A DNA stretch of 8,209 bases, from the NCBI GenBank assembly GCA_027031565.1, contig JALVPX010000269.1:1-8209 (forward strand). The letters are read 5' to 3'. This document shows positions 1 to 6,248 of the stretch, in pieces (the first letter of the stretch is position 1; every line of letters begins with the position of its first letter). A program made the position numbers and the translations under genes. The stretch is from Deltaproteobacteria bacterium (GTDB lineage: Bacteria; Desulfobacterota; Dissulfuribacteria; Dissulfuribacterales; JALVPX01). Below the pieces are notes generated by a model. It had not been told where the DNA came from. It saw nothing but the letters and a program-made list of their open reading frames with translations, and did not search any database.

Positions 1-1
1 G

Positions 2-169
2 GGCATTGCTACAGGCGGGATGATCCCCAAGCTGAAGGCCTGCCTCAAGGCCCTGGAAAGGGGCGTAAAAAAGGCCCACATAATAGACGGCAGAAAGGAG
101 CATGCCATACTCCTCGAGCTGTTCACCAACGCCGGTGTTGGAACGGAAATAACCGCCCCTGTAAAATAA
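2..169 (+). CDS. argB: Acetylglutamate kinase, C-terminal end (5' partial)
   Basis: The first 55 codons visible encode the C-terminal end of N-acetylglutamate kinase, which phosphorylates N-acetyl-L-glutamate with ATP in the second step of arginine synthesis in the cytoplasm. The recognisable pieces are ATGGMIPK at the start, then HIIDGRKEHAILLELF and a short tail after GVGTE. In this family the GGM-P segment and the IDGR-HA-LLE-F segment form the conserved C-terminal ATP-binding region. The reading frame is open from the window edge and stops with TAA at 167-169. The start and the N-terminal substrate-binding part lie outside the window. The next gene is convergent, so argB appears to be the last gene of its transcript here. 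Confidence 0.93.
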   Translation, partial: GIATGGMIPKLKACLKALERGVKKAHIIDGRKEHAILLELFTNAGVGTEITAPVK

Positions 170-276
170 TGCCCTGATCGATTCCGCAACACTCAAAGAG
201 ACGGGGCACAAAACCCCTTGCGCATATTTCTTAAAGAACGCAGGAATACAGCGCCTGCCATATTTATACAGCCTTC

Positions 277-1071
277 TTAACGGGCCTTTTCCATCCCCTT
301 CCAGCTCACCTTCTTATATCCCTGCGGAACAAGGAACTCAGACCTTGGAATATTCCTCTTTTGAACTGCTATCACCTGGGATACAACAACCGGGTTGCTG
401 GGATCTGAATAGTCCACCTCTTTGACTATATGGCCCTCTTTTTCGAGTTCTTTCATCTTTTTCAAGACATCGTCTGATCCAGCAGGCATCATGGACAACA
501 TCTCATCCACTGAACCCATGGCCTTTTCAAAAGCCTTGATCTTTGCACTGTTCATCTCCTTTTTCATATATTTCAGCAGATCATTCGATATCCATACCTC
601 CACAACGGGCCTGCCATTTTTAAGGATCTTGTACTGCTCCGCCTTGAATCCAGCCACCTTTGCGTGCTGGCCTGTCTTTTTGACACTCACACTGCCTGCC
701 GGCTTGGCGCCCATCATCTGTTCGATCATGGCGCGCTGTTCAGGGGGAAGGCCTGCAAGCTGCTCCTTGAGCTTTGACATGGCCTGGTCCATCTCTTTTT
801 TCATCTCATCTATCTTTATAATGGAATATTGCTTTTTGTGGGGGGTTACCTCGATCATCTCCCTTTTTGTGAGGTCAATTATCATGTAAGAACCATTGGG
901 CATCACGTTTTTCACCATGTCGCCTTCGATATATGTCATGATGGTTTCCATGCCATTTTCGGCCTGGACCTTCTCCTTTATTACCAGGCCTGCCCATGCA
1001 CTGTTCGAAACGAAACAGACCAATAGGGCCAGTGTCAAAAAAATGGTTGAAAACGAAGCAGAACGGTTCAT
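277..1071 (-). CDS. Exported protein of unknown function, DUF4412-like
   Basis: A 264-residue protein with a clear signal peptide: basic start MNR, hydrophobic core at about residues 9-22, cleavage probably after A27 in the stretch NSAWA-G. The mature part begins with short beta-like segments (KNVMPNGSYMIIDLTKREM, about residues 53-71) followed by a long, methionine-rich helical section (about 88-122) and a second strand-rich part. The early section resembles the DUF4412 family of periplasmic or outer-membrane-associated proteins, by pattern only. The start is ATG at 1071: the strand reads AGGAGG, six bases, then ATG. An overlapping GTG at 1074 would lie only three bases from the Shine-Dalgarno. 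The ATG shares one base with the TGA stop of the upstream gene (TGATG), so the two are translationally coupled and probably functionally linked. It is the last gene of the minus-strand run and faces argB. Function unknown. Confidence 0.85.
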   Translation of the reverse strand: MNRSASFSTIFLTLALLVCFVSNSAWAGLVIKEKVQAENGMETIMTYIEGDMVKNVMPNGSYMIIDLTKREMIEVTPHKKQYSIIKIDEMKKEMDQAMSKLKEQLAGLPPEQRAMIEQMMGAKPAGSVSVKKTGQHAKVAGFKAEQYKILKNGRPVVEVWISNDLLKYMKKEMNSAKIKAFEKAMGSVDEMLSMMPAGSDDVLKKMKELEKEGHIVKEVDYSDPSNPVVVSQVIAVQKRNIPRSEFLVPQGYKKVSWKGMEKAR

Positions 1072-1679
1072 CACTTTCCTCCTGTCATCTTTCTAATTTT
1101 GTTGAAATCCAATAGCCCGGCAAACTTGTAGAGATCCTTTTTTGATGCAATATTTGAGCCTTCCACCTTGACTATCACCTGATTACCCACCACGATGGTG
1201 AGCTTTCCGCTTCCTTCAGAAGAATTCCATTCTTCCAGGGCCTTTTCACCCTTTACCGTGGTTATGGTATTTCCGGCACCGGCAAAGGAGGGATTTGACA
1301 GCATCATGAGCAGGCTTGAGAGCAAGGGTGCATCGCTCATTATGGATATCTCCACGCTGCTTCCTGAGTCATTGTAATATCTCCTGGCAACAGAGGTCCC
1401 ACCGCCAAGAAAGACAGGCTCAGCAGAGGTTCGGGATTCTTCGGCCTTCCACCCCGGGGGCGGATCCGGCAGCAGCTCCTTCAAACGCTCAGCCCTTTTC
1501 TGTTTTATCAGACCGGCAGCGAAGTTGAGTTCCGACACCGCCTCGTTGTACTCGCCTTCCAGGTATTTCTTTTTAGCAAGGTCAATGCGCTCCGTGACGG
1601 TGTCTGCCAAAGCGGCCCGAATGGTTAAGGCACACAAAATCATCCACACCCACAAGATTTTTCTCATAAAAAGTGACAT
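1071..1679 (-). CDS. Exported protein of unknown function with a short helical-repeat N-terminus
   Basis: A 202-residue protein. Residues 6-25 form a signal peptide (MRKILWVWMILCALTIRAALA), with cleavage likely before D26. The mature N-terminus (about 28-70) is one TPR-like helical hairpin (AKKKYLEGEYNEAVSEL), followed by a proline-rich turn PDPPPGW at 71-77. The rest (78-200) is strand-rich and includes a glycine stretch FLGGG and, near the end, a KLTIVVGNQVIVKVEG strand pair. I recall similar unnamed exported proteins in Gram-negative anaerobes but cannot give a family name. The start at 1679 follows a modest purine-rich GGGAAAG four bases away. A second in-frame ATG four codons on has no ribosome binding site. 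The gene lies 33 bases after the cytochrome c gene and its stop overlaps the next start, so it is almost certainly cotranscribed with both. Confidence 0.82.
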   Translation of the reverse strand: MSLFMRKILWVWMILCALTIRAALADTVTERIDLAKKKYLEGEYNEAVSELNFAAGLIKQKRAERLKELLPDPPPGWKAEESRTSAEPVFLGGGTSVARRYYNDSGSSVEISIMSDAPLLSSLLMMLSNPSFAGAGNTITTVKGEKALEEWNSSEGSGKLTIVVGNQVIVKVEGSNIASKKDLYKFAGLLDFNKIRKMTGGK

Positions 1680-1712
1680 GTTTCTTTCCCTTTGTATCAG
1701 TTGGGTAGATAC

Positions 1713-2078
1713 CTATTTAAGCCGAACCCGCTTCCCTTTTTCACCATGACTCATTATGAAATCGGCCAGGTCTTTCCTCTGTTCAGGCGTCAACAGCTTG
1801 GTATTGCCGAGATAGGCCTCCATGACCGATTCAAATTTTTCCGGAAACACAATGGGTTTTTCCTTCCCGCTCAGAAAGCGGATCAAGCGCGCCTTTTTAC
1901 CCTTATAAGTTGAAGAAATCTTTTCGAGCGTAGGCCCCAGCGAGACCGTATCTGGATAGTGGCACGTGTCGCACTTGTTGGCAAGAAAAACCTCCTTACC
2001 CCTTCCGGGATCGGCATAGGCAGGATAGGAGGCTGCCACGAGCACAAATAAAATAATTAAAAGAGACGTTTTGGCCAT
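1713..2078 (-). CDS. Exported monohaem class I c-type cytochrome
   Basis: A 121-residue periplasmic electron-transfer protein. Residues 1-22 are a signal peptide with an AYA cleavage site before D23. The mature protein of about 99 residues has one haem-attachment motif CDTCH at 36-40, near the N-terminus as in class I cytochromes. M86 in FESVM is the likely sixth iron ligand, and the C-terminal helix LTPEQRKDLADFIMSH (about 96-111) matches the closing helix of the fold. Start choice is well supported: GGAGGT five bases before ATG. It sits 69 bases downstream of the S-adenosylmethionine synthetase gene, a gap that contains a TATAAA box without a convincing -35, so a separate promoter is possible. 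Two exported proteins follow closely, and they may be partners or accessory proteins. The electron donor and acceptor cannot be told from sequence. Confidence 0.93.
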   Translation of the reverse strand: MAKTSLLIILFVLVAASYPAYADPGRGKEVFLANKCDTCHYPDTVSLGPTLEKISSTYKGKKARLIRFLSGKEKPIVFPEKFESVMEAYLGNTKLLTPEQRKDLADFIMSHGEKGKRVRLK

Positions 2079-2147
2079 ATATTACCTCCAACATCTGAAT
2101 TTGAATTTATAGCGTGATGCAATATGTCTTCCCGAGGCAGCTCAAGT

Positions 2148-3332
2148 CTATATCCTCAGTATTATTTTCGTGAAATCATTCAGGCCCTGAAGCTTGGAAT
2201 AATAGATGTCCTTGACCTTGGTTTCAACATCAGAAAGTGTGGCGCCCCGTTCAAGCCTCAAGTCCAGGCAGCCACAGGCCGGCTCCGTTACCGGCTGACC
2301 GATTCTGCTCACCAGATAGCAGTAAGCCTCTTTAACCCCTGCAACCTTCACTGATTCCTCAGCAATCTCCATGGCAGCAATGTTGTATATCTTGCCCACG
2401 TGGGTCACTGGATTCTTGCCGGCAGCAGCCTCCATGACCATGGGCCTGAAGGGGGTTATAAGCCCATTTGCCCTGTTCCCGCGGCCGACTTCGCCGTCAT
2501 CGCCCGACTCACTAGAGGTGCCTGTAACAGTAAGGTATATGCTGCCCCTTGAGAGGTCATCTGCACAGTTCACCTGTACATCTATGGGGAGTTCCGTAAA
2601 TTCACGGGCCTTATCGAGGACTGTTTGGGCAAGGGCGAATTTGAGATCCCTGTACCCGCCTAGATCGGCCACAAATTTGTCTATAAAGGCACAGGCTATT
2701 GTAAGCTCGATTTTGTCTCCGTTCCTGACCCCCATGACCTTTACATCCGGGCCAAAGGCAGGATATTTCCCCCTTATGTGGGAGGAATTGAGATGTCGCT
2801 CCACCTCCAGGACGACCCTTTCAAGGACGGTCAGTGGAGCAAAACCCACACCACAGGATGTATCGTTTGCCAGCGGCACGCCCATTTCTGCCTGGCGGGC
2901 AAAGAGTTCCACGAGGTCAGGAGAACCGGGCCTCAACCTGGTCTGGATATAGAGGTGCTTGTCTGGCTCAATGGCCGTGAAATGCTCCTCGAACCAGTTT
3001 CGCACACACCTTGCCGCGATATCTTTAACATCAATTTTTTTATCATTAAATTCAATAGTTGCGCGACCAACCTGATAAATCTCTATAGGTTCCAGGACCC
3101 TGCCTCCGCCAAAGGCGGGGAGGCTTCTTCCGGCAAATAGCAGGCCCTTGTCTACATTGTGATGCAGAACAAACCCAAACTCATCCATGTAGACCCGGCA
3201 CAATGCCCTGCTCAATTCCTCGGCAAGGGCATCACATATAGTGTCTGGGTGCCCAAGGCCCTTCCGCTCAACTATCTCCAGCTCCAGTTCTCCAGGTGTC
3301 GGAGATTCCAGTTTCGATAGCTTGAGATGCAT
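2148..3332 (-). CDS. mat: Methionine adenosyltransferase, archaeal type (S-adenosylmethionine synthetase)
   Basis: A 394-residue cytoplasmic enzyme that makes S-adenosylmethionine from methionine and ATP (EC 2.5.1.6). It belongs to the archaeal-type family (about 400 residues), not to the usual bacterial MetK. Diagnostic segments are ERKGLGHPDTICD at 22-34, carrying the GHPD motif with the catalytic-type histidine, HHNVDKG at 57-63, and the glycine-rich GRGNRANGLITPFRP at 283-297 followed by GKNPVTHVGKIYN at 305-317. Length and motif order are complete, so it should be active. The ATG at 3332 is preceded by GGAG at six bases. It heads the minus-strand run that continues into a cytochrome c gene, and it is divergent from a phosphoribosyltransferase. 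I looked for a SAM riboswitch in its leader and saw none. Archaeal-type members occur sporadically in bacteria. Whether an ordinary metK exists elsewhere in this genome is not visible. Confidence 0.95.
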   Translation of the reverse strand: MHLKLSKLESPTPGELELEIVERKGLGHPDTICDALAEELSRALCRVYMDEFGFVLHHNVDKGLLFAGRSLPAFGGGRVLEPIEIYQVGRATIEFNDKKIDVKDIAARCVRNWFEEHFTAIEPDKHLYIQTRLRPGSPDLVELFARQAEMGVPLANDTSCGVGFAPLTVLERVVLEVERHLNSSHIRGKYPAFGPDVKVMGVRNGDKIELTIACAFIDKFVADLGGYRDLKFALAQTVLDKAREFTELPIDVQVNCADDLSRGSIYLTVTGTSSESGDDGEVGRGNRANGLITPFRPMVMEAAAGKNPVTHVGKIYNIAAMEIAEESVKVAGVKEAYCYLVSRIGQPVTEPACGCLDLRLERGATLSDVETKVKDIYYSKLQGLNDFTKIILRI

Positions 3333-3464
3333 CTTCTACTCCACTGTTTGTCTCATTTTCCAGCTTCAAATGCAGCGGCTCCTTGACTTGGCGGCAACGC
3401 ATCATAACTTTTTTACAGGCAGACTTGTTCTATAACTAATAATTCTGGGGCATCCTGCAACCAT
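3333..3464. promoter_or_regulatory. Divergent promoter region between the SAM synthetase and the phosphoribosyltransferase
   Basis: This 132-base noncoding stretch must hold the promoters for both flanking genes because their start codons point away from each other. On the + strand there is TTGACT at 3383-3388 and, 16 bases later, a weak TAACTT at 3405-3410. A better -10-like TATAAC lies at 3431-3436 but has no good -35. On the minus strand a TATGAT hexamer is present but again lacks a convincing partner. I saw no clear palindrome and no riboswitch-like fold. The promoter calls are tentative; only the divergent arrangement is certain. Confidence 0.35.
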
Positions 3465-4088
3465 ATGGCAAAAAGATTTCCGTGTGAACTCATTTCATGG
3501 CAAGGCGTCCATCTCCTGTGCCGCAAATTGAGCTTTTCAATCCTTGATCACGGAGAGGATTACAACTTTATTGTGGCCATTGGCAGAGGTGGGTACGTGC
3601 CTGCCAGAATCATAAGCGACTATCTCGATATCAGCGATCTGACATCCTTCAAGATTGAGCATTACATCAAAGGGGCGGAGAAGCAGGAACAGGCTGTAAT
3701 ACGCTTTCCCATTAATGCAGATATCCGGGGTAAAAGGGTGCTTCTTGTGGATGACGTGTCAGACACCGGCGACACCCTCAAGCTTGCATCCGATTACCTG
3801 ACAGAGCAAAAGCCCCGGCTCCTGTCTACGGTTGTAATGCACCATAAGCAGAGTTCCACCTATGTACCAGATTTCTGGGCTAAAAAGGTGCTTAAATGGC
3901 GCTGGCTCATATATCCCTGGGCCGTCATGGAAGACATAACGGGCTTTCTGATAGGGATGAAGCCCTCTCCAAAGGACCTGGAAGAGGCAGAAAACCGCCT
4001 CCATGAGCTTTACGGAATAAGACCGGCGGCACGAATAATGCAGGATGCCTGGGCGCTCTATTGTCGAAGCCTGTCCAAAGCGCATTGA
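3465..4088 (+). CDS. Phosphoribosyltransferase-family protein, archaeal-like (COG2236 type)
   Basis: A 207-residue cytoplasmic protein of the type I phosphoribosyltransferase fold. The PRPP-binding signature VLLVDDVSDTGDT is intact at 92-104, with the acidic pair D96-D97, and the preceding loop IGRGG at 39-43 matches the PPi loop. The C-terminal part (about 125-207) contains a tryptophan-rich KWRWLIYPWAVMED segment typical of the COG2236 group, which is widespread in archaea and related to hypoxanthine/xanthine/guanine transferases. The base it uses is not predictable from sequence; purine salvage is the most likely role. The ATG at 3465 lacks a good Shine-Dalgarno (only GGGG about 14 bases upstream), and no better start exists in frame. 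It is divergent from the SAM synthetase gene. A functional tie through recycling of the adenine or adenosine part of SAM products is possible but unproven. Confidence 0.86.
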   Translation: MAKRFPCELISWQGVHLLCRKLSFSILDHGEDYNFIVAIGRGGYVPARIISDYLDISDLTSFKIEHYIKGAEKQEQAVIRFPINADIRGKRVLLVDDVSDTGDTLKLASDYLTEQKPRLLSTVVMHHKQSSTYVPDFWAKKVLKWRWLIYPWAVMEDITGFLIGMKPSPKDLEEAENRLHELYGIRPAARIMQDAWALYCRSLSKAH

Positions 4089-4098
4089 TCAAAGGAAA

Positions 4099-4123
4099 CG
4101 TCCCTTTCCACAGGAAAGGGACG
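4099..4123. terminator. Hairpin between convergent genes, probable terminator
   Basis: Bases 4099-4109 (CGTCCCTTTCC) pair perfectly with 4113-4123 around a 3-base ACA loop, giving an 11-bp stem. It lies 11 bases past the phosphoribosyltransferase stop and 23 bases past the stop of the convergent minus-strand gene. On the minus strand the stem is followed by TTTCCTTTG, a moderate U-rich tail. On the + strand there is no immediate T run. It probably ends the minus-strand cytochrome operon and may act in both directions. Confidence 0.7.
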
Positions 4124-4145
4124 CCTGATGATGTCAGCTTTTACC

Positions 4146-4610
4146 CTAACAGCCTTCAACCTTTCGTGCGCGTTTCATCTTGAGTTTCACCTTGGTGCCA
4201 GGCTCCGGCCCGAATTCCTTTGAGGGCACTAGAAGCACTATCTCTTTTCCCTTTTCGGCCTTCCAGAGCACCACTGCTTCCTTGTCTTTCACTGCATCTG
4301 CAAAAGAGGCGCCGGCCTCCTTTTCATCCTTGTATATGGCAATCACCTCGGCAGTTGTCTTGCCGCTTCCCCTGGCCTTCAATATCACCCTTTTGCCTGG
4401 TGCAAGCCTTCCTGGAAGCGAACCCTCGACGACCACCACAGGCACTGGTATTGCCCTGCACACATCTATATCTGAGCCCTTGTCGGCCAGCTGCACCACC
4501 TTACCCTTTCCCGAAGAGGCGCATTGCCCCTCCGAAGGCACAAAGGCAGCCACCATTGCAATGGCAAACCATACGAAAGCGATCCCCAGGTTGTTCAAGT
4601 AATATCTCAT
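4146..4610 (-). CDS. Small exported basic protein, second gene of the trihaem cytochrome operon
   Basis: A 154-residue protein I do not recognise. The first 32 or so residues are a signal peptide or membrane anchor (hydrophobic core LGIAFVWFAIAMVAAFV) with no lipobox. The mature part is lysine-rich and strand-rich, with a possible small beta-barrel or SH3-like character: VPVVVVEGSLPGRLAPGKRVILKARG, then KEIVLLVPSKEF and a closing KVKLKMKRARKV. It has two cysteines outside the leader, one in IDVCRAI and one as the last residue, which could form a disulfide. Two ATGs stand side by side. The one at 4610 is six bases from AGGAGG and preferred; the one at 4613 is three bases away. The gene starts 15 bases after the trihaem cytochrome gene stops, so they are cotranscribed, and it may help assemble or bind that cytochrome. 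This link is inference from position. Confidence 0.82.
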   Translation of the reverse strand: MRYYLNNLGIAFVWFAIAMVAAFVPSEGQCASSGKGKVVQLADKGSDIDVCRAIPVPVVVVEGSLPGRLAPGKRVILKARGSGKTTAEVIAIYKDEKEAGASFADAVKDKEAVVLWKAEKGKEIVLLVPSKEFGPEPGTKVKLKMKRARKVEGC

Positions 4611-4625
4611 CATATACCTCCTTTC

Positions 4626-5135
4626 CTATTTCCTGTTGTGGCAGCCCTTGCAGCTCGTTGGGCCGCTCTTTTCCCCGGCCTTTTTCAGTGCCTTGTGACA
4701 CTTGAGACAGATGGCGTGAAAGTGATTCTTGAGCTTTGCCGGGCCGCCGCCCTTCTCGAGATCCTTCTGGAGGCGCCCACACTTGTCTGCTCCTATGATG
4801 TCTTTTTCGCTGGCAGCACTTGTGTGACATGTAGCGCACACAAACTTTTTTTCCTTTTTTGCCAACATTTCCACGTGGGCCTTGTGAGTAAATTTCACGA
4901 CCTTTTTCTTGTCCTTTTTCAAACCCTTCATGTCAGGGCAGGCGGCCTGGACGTTGATGTCCACGTACTCGGGAATATCGGCCTTGCAGCCTGTGTCTGC
5001 ATAAACGGCCTGTATTGAAAACGCACCGAGTACCAGGCTGGCACCCACCGCAGCTGCTATCCTAGGCAGCCTTCCGATCACCTTTCTTTTGGCCTTGCTT
5101 CCCCTTTGTTCAACCATCCTTTGCATCCTCTTCAT
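4626..5135 (-). CDS. Trihaem c-type cytochrome, c7/c3-like
   Basis: A 169-residue periplasmic multihaem electron carrier. The leader is long: a basic region of about 24 residues, a hydrophobic core at 26-43, and cleavage probably after A46 (VYA-D). Three haem-binding motifs are present: CATCH at 100-104, CLKCH at 143-147 and CKGCH at 162-166. H84 and H87 in FTHKAH and H138 or H140 in NHFH are well placed as the second iron ligands, as expected for bis-histidine haems in the c3/c7 families. Three further cysteines (50, 66, 119) are outside haem motifs. C119 lies in DKCGRLQKD, where tetrahaem c3 proteins would carry another haem. The first ATG is used because AAAGGAG precedes it by eight bases; later ATGs lack spacing. 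The gene is divergent from a membrane-bound regulator and heads a two-gene operon. Confidence 0.93.
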   Translation of the reverse strand: MKRMQRMVEQRGSKAKRKVIGRLPRIAAAVGASLVLGAFSIQAVYADTGCKADIPEYVDINVQAACPDMKGLKKDKKKVVKFTHKAHVEMLAKKEKKFVCATCHTSAASEKDIIGADKCGRLQKDLEKGGGPAKLKNHFHAICLKCHKALKKAGEKSGPTSCKGCHNRK

Positions 5136-5170
5136 TTGTTTTTCTCCTTTCTGTTTTTTCTCTATGCGAG

Positions 5171-5192
5171 CACAAACAGGCGCCTGTTTGTG
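5171..5192. promoter_or_regulatory. Perfect 22-bp palindrome, candidate operator
   Basis: The half-site CACAAACAGGC at 5171-5181 is followed directly by its exact reverse complement at 5182-5192. The palindrome ends there: the flanking bases do not pair. It lies 35 bases before the trihaem cytochrome start and 59 bases before the membrane-regulator start, in their shared divergent promoter region. A back-to-back pair of -10-like boxes adjoins it: TATATT on the + strand (5195-5200) and TATAGA on the minus strand (5198-5193), the latter 17 bases from a weak TTTTCA -35. The palindrome would then cover the -35 zone of the regulator promoter and the transcription start of the cytochrome operon. 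XRE-type dimers bind such sites, so the adjacent regulator is the obvious candidate. Promoter positions are tentative; the palindrome is certain. Confidence 0.68.
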
Positions 5193-5251
5193 TCTATATT
5201 TTCGTCATCAGGAGTTGAAAAAACAGAGGACATAGGGTCAAATGGCGATAG

Positions 5252-6244
5252 ATGTATACCCGACACGACCCGACATCGAGCCGAACACTTCCTCCAACTG
5301 TCCGAATTGACGGCTCAAAAATCAAGGATATCAGGGAACGCCAAGGGCTCACCCAGCTCTATGTGGCAACGGCTGTGGGCGTCACCACCGATACCATCTC
5401 GCGCTGGGAAAACCGCAGATACCCCAGCATAAAGAGGGAAAATGCAATGAAACTTGCCGAGGCCCTCGAGGTGGATATCAGTGAAATCCTTGAACACGAG
5501 GAAGAACAGGCCGAGGAACAGGCCGAAAAAATCGGATCAGACAAGGCAGGACCCCATCCCGGACACACTGCATCAACGGGCAGACGCCTGCAGCCTCTTC
5601 CAGCGCGCCCCTGGATTATGCTGGGGCTTGCTGCCGGGTTCCTTGCTTTGGGCCTGTTCCTACTGTGGCTTCACGGCCGATCTGCCGGGAACATCGTCAT
5701 TTCAGCCAGCCGGGTTCTGCCCTCTCATTCAGCGCCCGGCACCACCTTTCCCGTATTGATCGAAGTGGGCATCATGCCCAAGGGGCCTGTATCCCTCCTG
5801 GTGAAAGAGAAACTGCCCAAATACATCACGGCACTAAGGGGAAACCCGCCTTACTCTGCTGGAAATGGTGAAGGAATGCTGAAATGGATATTTCAAGGGG
5901 ATGTAAACAAGAAATTATTCTGTTATGTAGCCGCAATAAACAACAAGGTAGCCTTGGGAAAGAAGCTGGCCTTCAACGGCACGGTTACCATCAGGAAGGG
6001 GGCCACGGTGAGCGTCACCATTGATGGCGACGCTGAAATCGAGACAGCTCCATTCCATTGGGCAGACCTGAACAGGGACAACGTGATAGACGACGAGGAA
6101 ATCCTGGCAGTTTATGATACCTTTTCAGGACTTAAGGCTGTGGAATCAGATCTTCAAGACTTGGAAGCCATCTGGTCTGCCGGCGGCTACAAGTGGGATG
6201 CGAAACATGGAAAATTTGTTACCCTGCCACTCAAAGAGGAGTAG
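5252..6244 (+). CDS. Membrane-anchored XRE-family regulator with periplasmic DUF11-like domain and EF-hand loop
   Basis: A 330-residue protein with an unusual order of parts. Residues 18-80 are a Cro/C1-type helix-turn-helix (IRERQGLTQ, VTTDTISRWENRRYPS). An acidic Glu/Gln linker (81-98) and a Pro/Gly-rich stretch lead to one transmembrane helix at about 120-140 (PWIMLGLAAGFLALGLFLLWL), placing the DNA-binding part inside the cell. The outer part (147-262) is a predicted beta-sandwich with the DUF11-type pattern LP (188-189), PPYS (199-202), W212. Residues 272-283 are a canonical EF-hand-type loop with D1, N3, D5, I8, D9 and E12, followed by a helix and a WSAGGYKWD segment. It resembles RodZ or ToxR/CadC in topology but not in sensor domain. 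The start at 5252 is forced: a TAG stop precedes it directly. The ribosome binding site is weak. It probably senses a periplasmic signal and controls the divergent cytochrome operon. Confidence 0.88.
   Translation: MYTRHDPTSSRTLPPTVRIDGSKIKDIRERQGLTQLYVATAVGVTTDTISRWENRRYPSIKRENAMKLAEALEVDISEILEHEEEQAEEQAEKIGSDKAGPHPGHTASTGRRLQPLPARPWIMLGLAAGFLALGLFLLWLHGRSAGNIVISASRVLPSHSAPGTTFPVLIEVGIMPKGPVSLLVKEKLPKYITALRGNPPYSAGNGEGMLKWIFQGDVNKKLFCYVAAINNKVALGKKLAFNGTVTIRKGATVSVTIDGDAEIETAPFHWADLNRDNVIDDEEILAVYDTFSGLKAVESDLQDLEAIWSAGGYKWDAKHGKFVTLPLKEE
5501..5524 (+). repeat. Short 12-bp tandem duplication inside the regulator linker
   Basis: Two adjacent 12-base units, GAAGAACAGGCC and GAGGAACAGGCC, differ at one base and encode EEQA twice in the acidic linker just before the transmembrane segment of the regulator. 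It keeps the frame and would only alter linker length. Confidence 0.6.
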
Positions 6245-6248
6245 AGAG

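Noticed and set aside
170..276. Terminator between argB and the convergent minus-strand gene
   Set aside because: Only weak 4-5 bp stems (GGGG/CCCC near 212-226, GCAGG/CCTGC near 240-258) without T runs are present, so nothing can be supported.
2079..2147. Promoter for the cytochrome c gene with a TATAAA box
   Set aside because: No acceptable -35 lies at the right distance, and read-through from the SAM synthetase gene is equally plausible. It is mentioned in the cytochrome entry only.
2371..2952. Long + strand open frame of 193 codons opposite the SAM synthetase
   Set aside because: It is the complement of a clearly conserved enzyme gene and has no protein-like features, so it is a shadow frame. 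The same applies to the + strand frames opposite 277-1679 and 4146-5135.
3333..3464. SAM-responsive riboswitch in the leader of the SAM synthetase gene
   Set aside because: I found no recognisable SAM riboswitch core or paired stems in the 132 bases; a covariance-model search would settle it.
5171..5192. The 22-bp palindrome read as a transcription terminator or attenuator, since TCTATATTTTC follows on the + strand
   Set aside because: No gene reads into it from either side, because both flanking genes start away from it, and the following T run is broken. An operator fits the position better, though a leader-RNA hairpin is not excluded.
6114..6248. Longer version of the secreted protein starting at 6114
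   Set aside because: The added part overlaps the regulator in another frame and would bury the signal peptide. The ATG at 6249 has a proper ribosome binding site.
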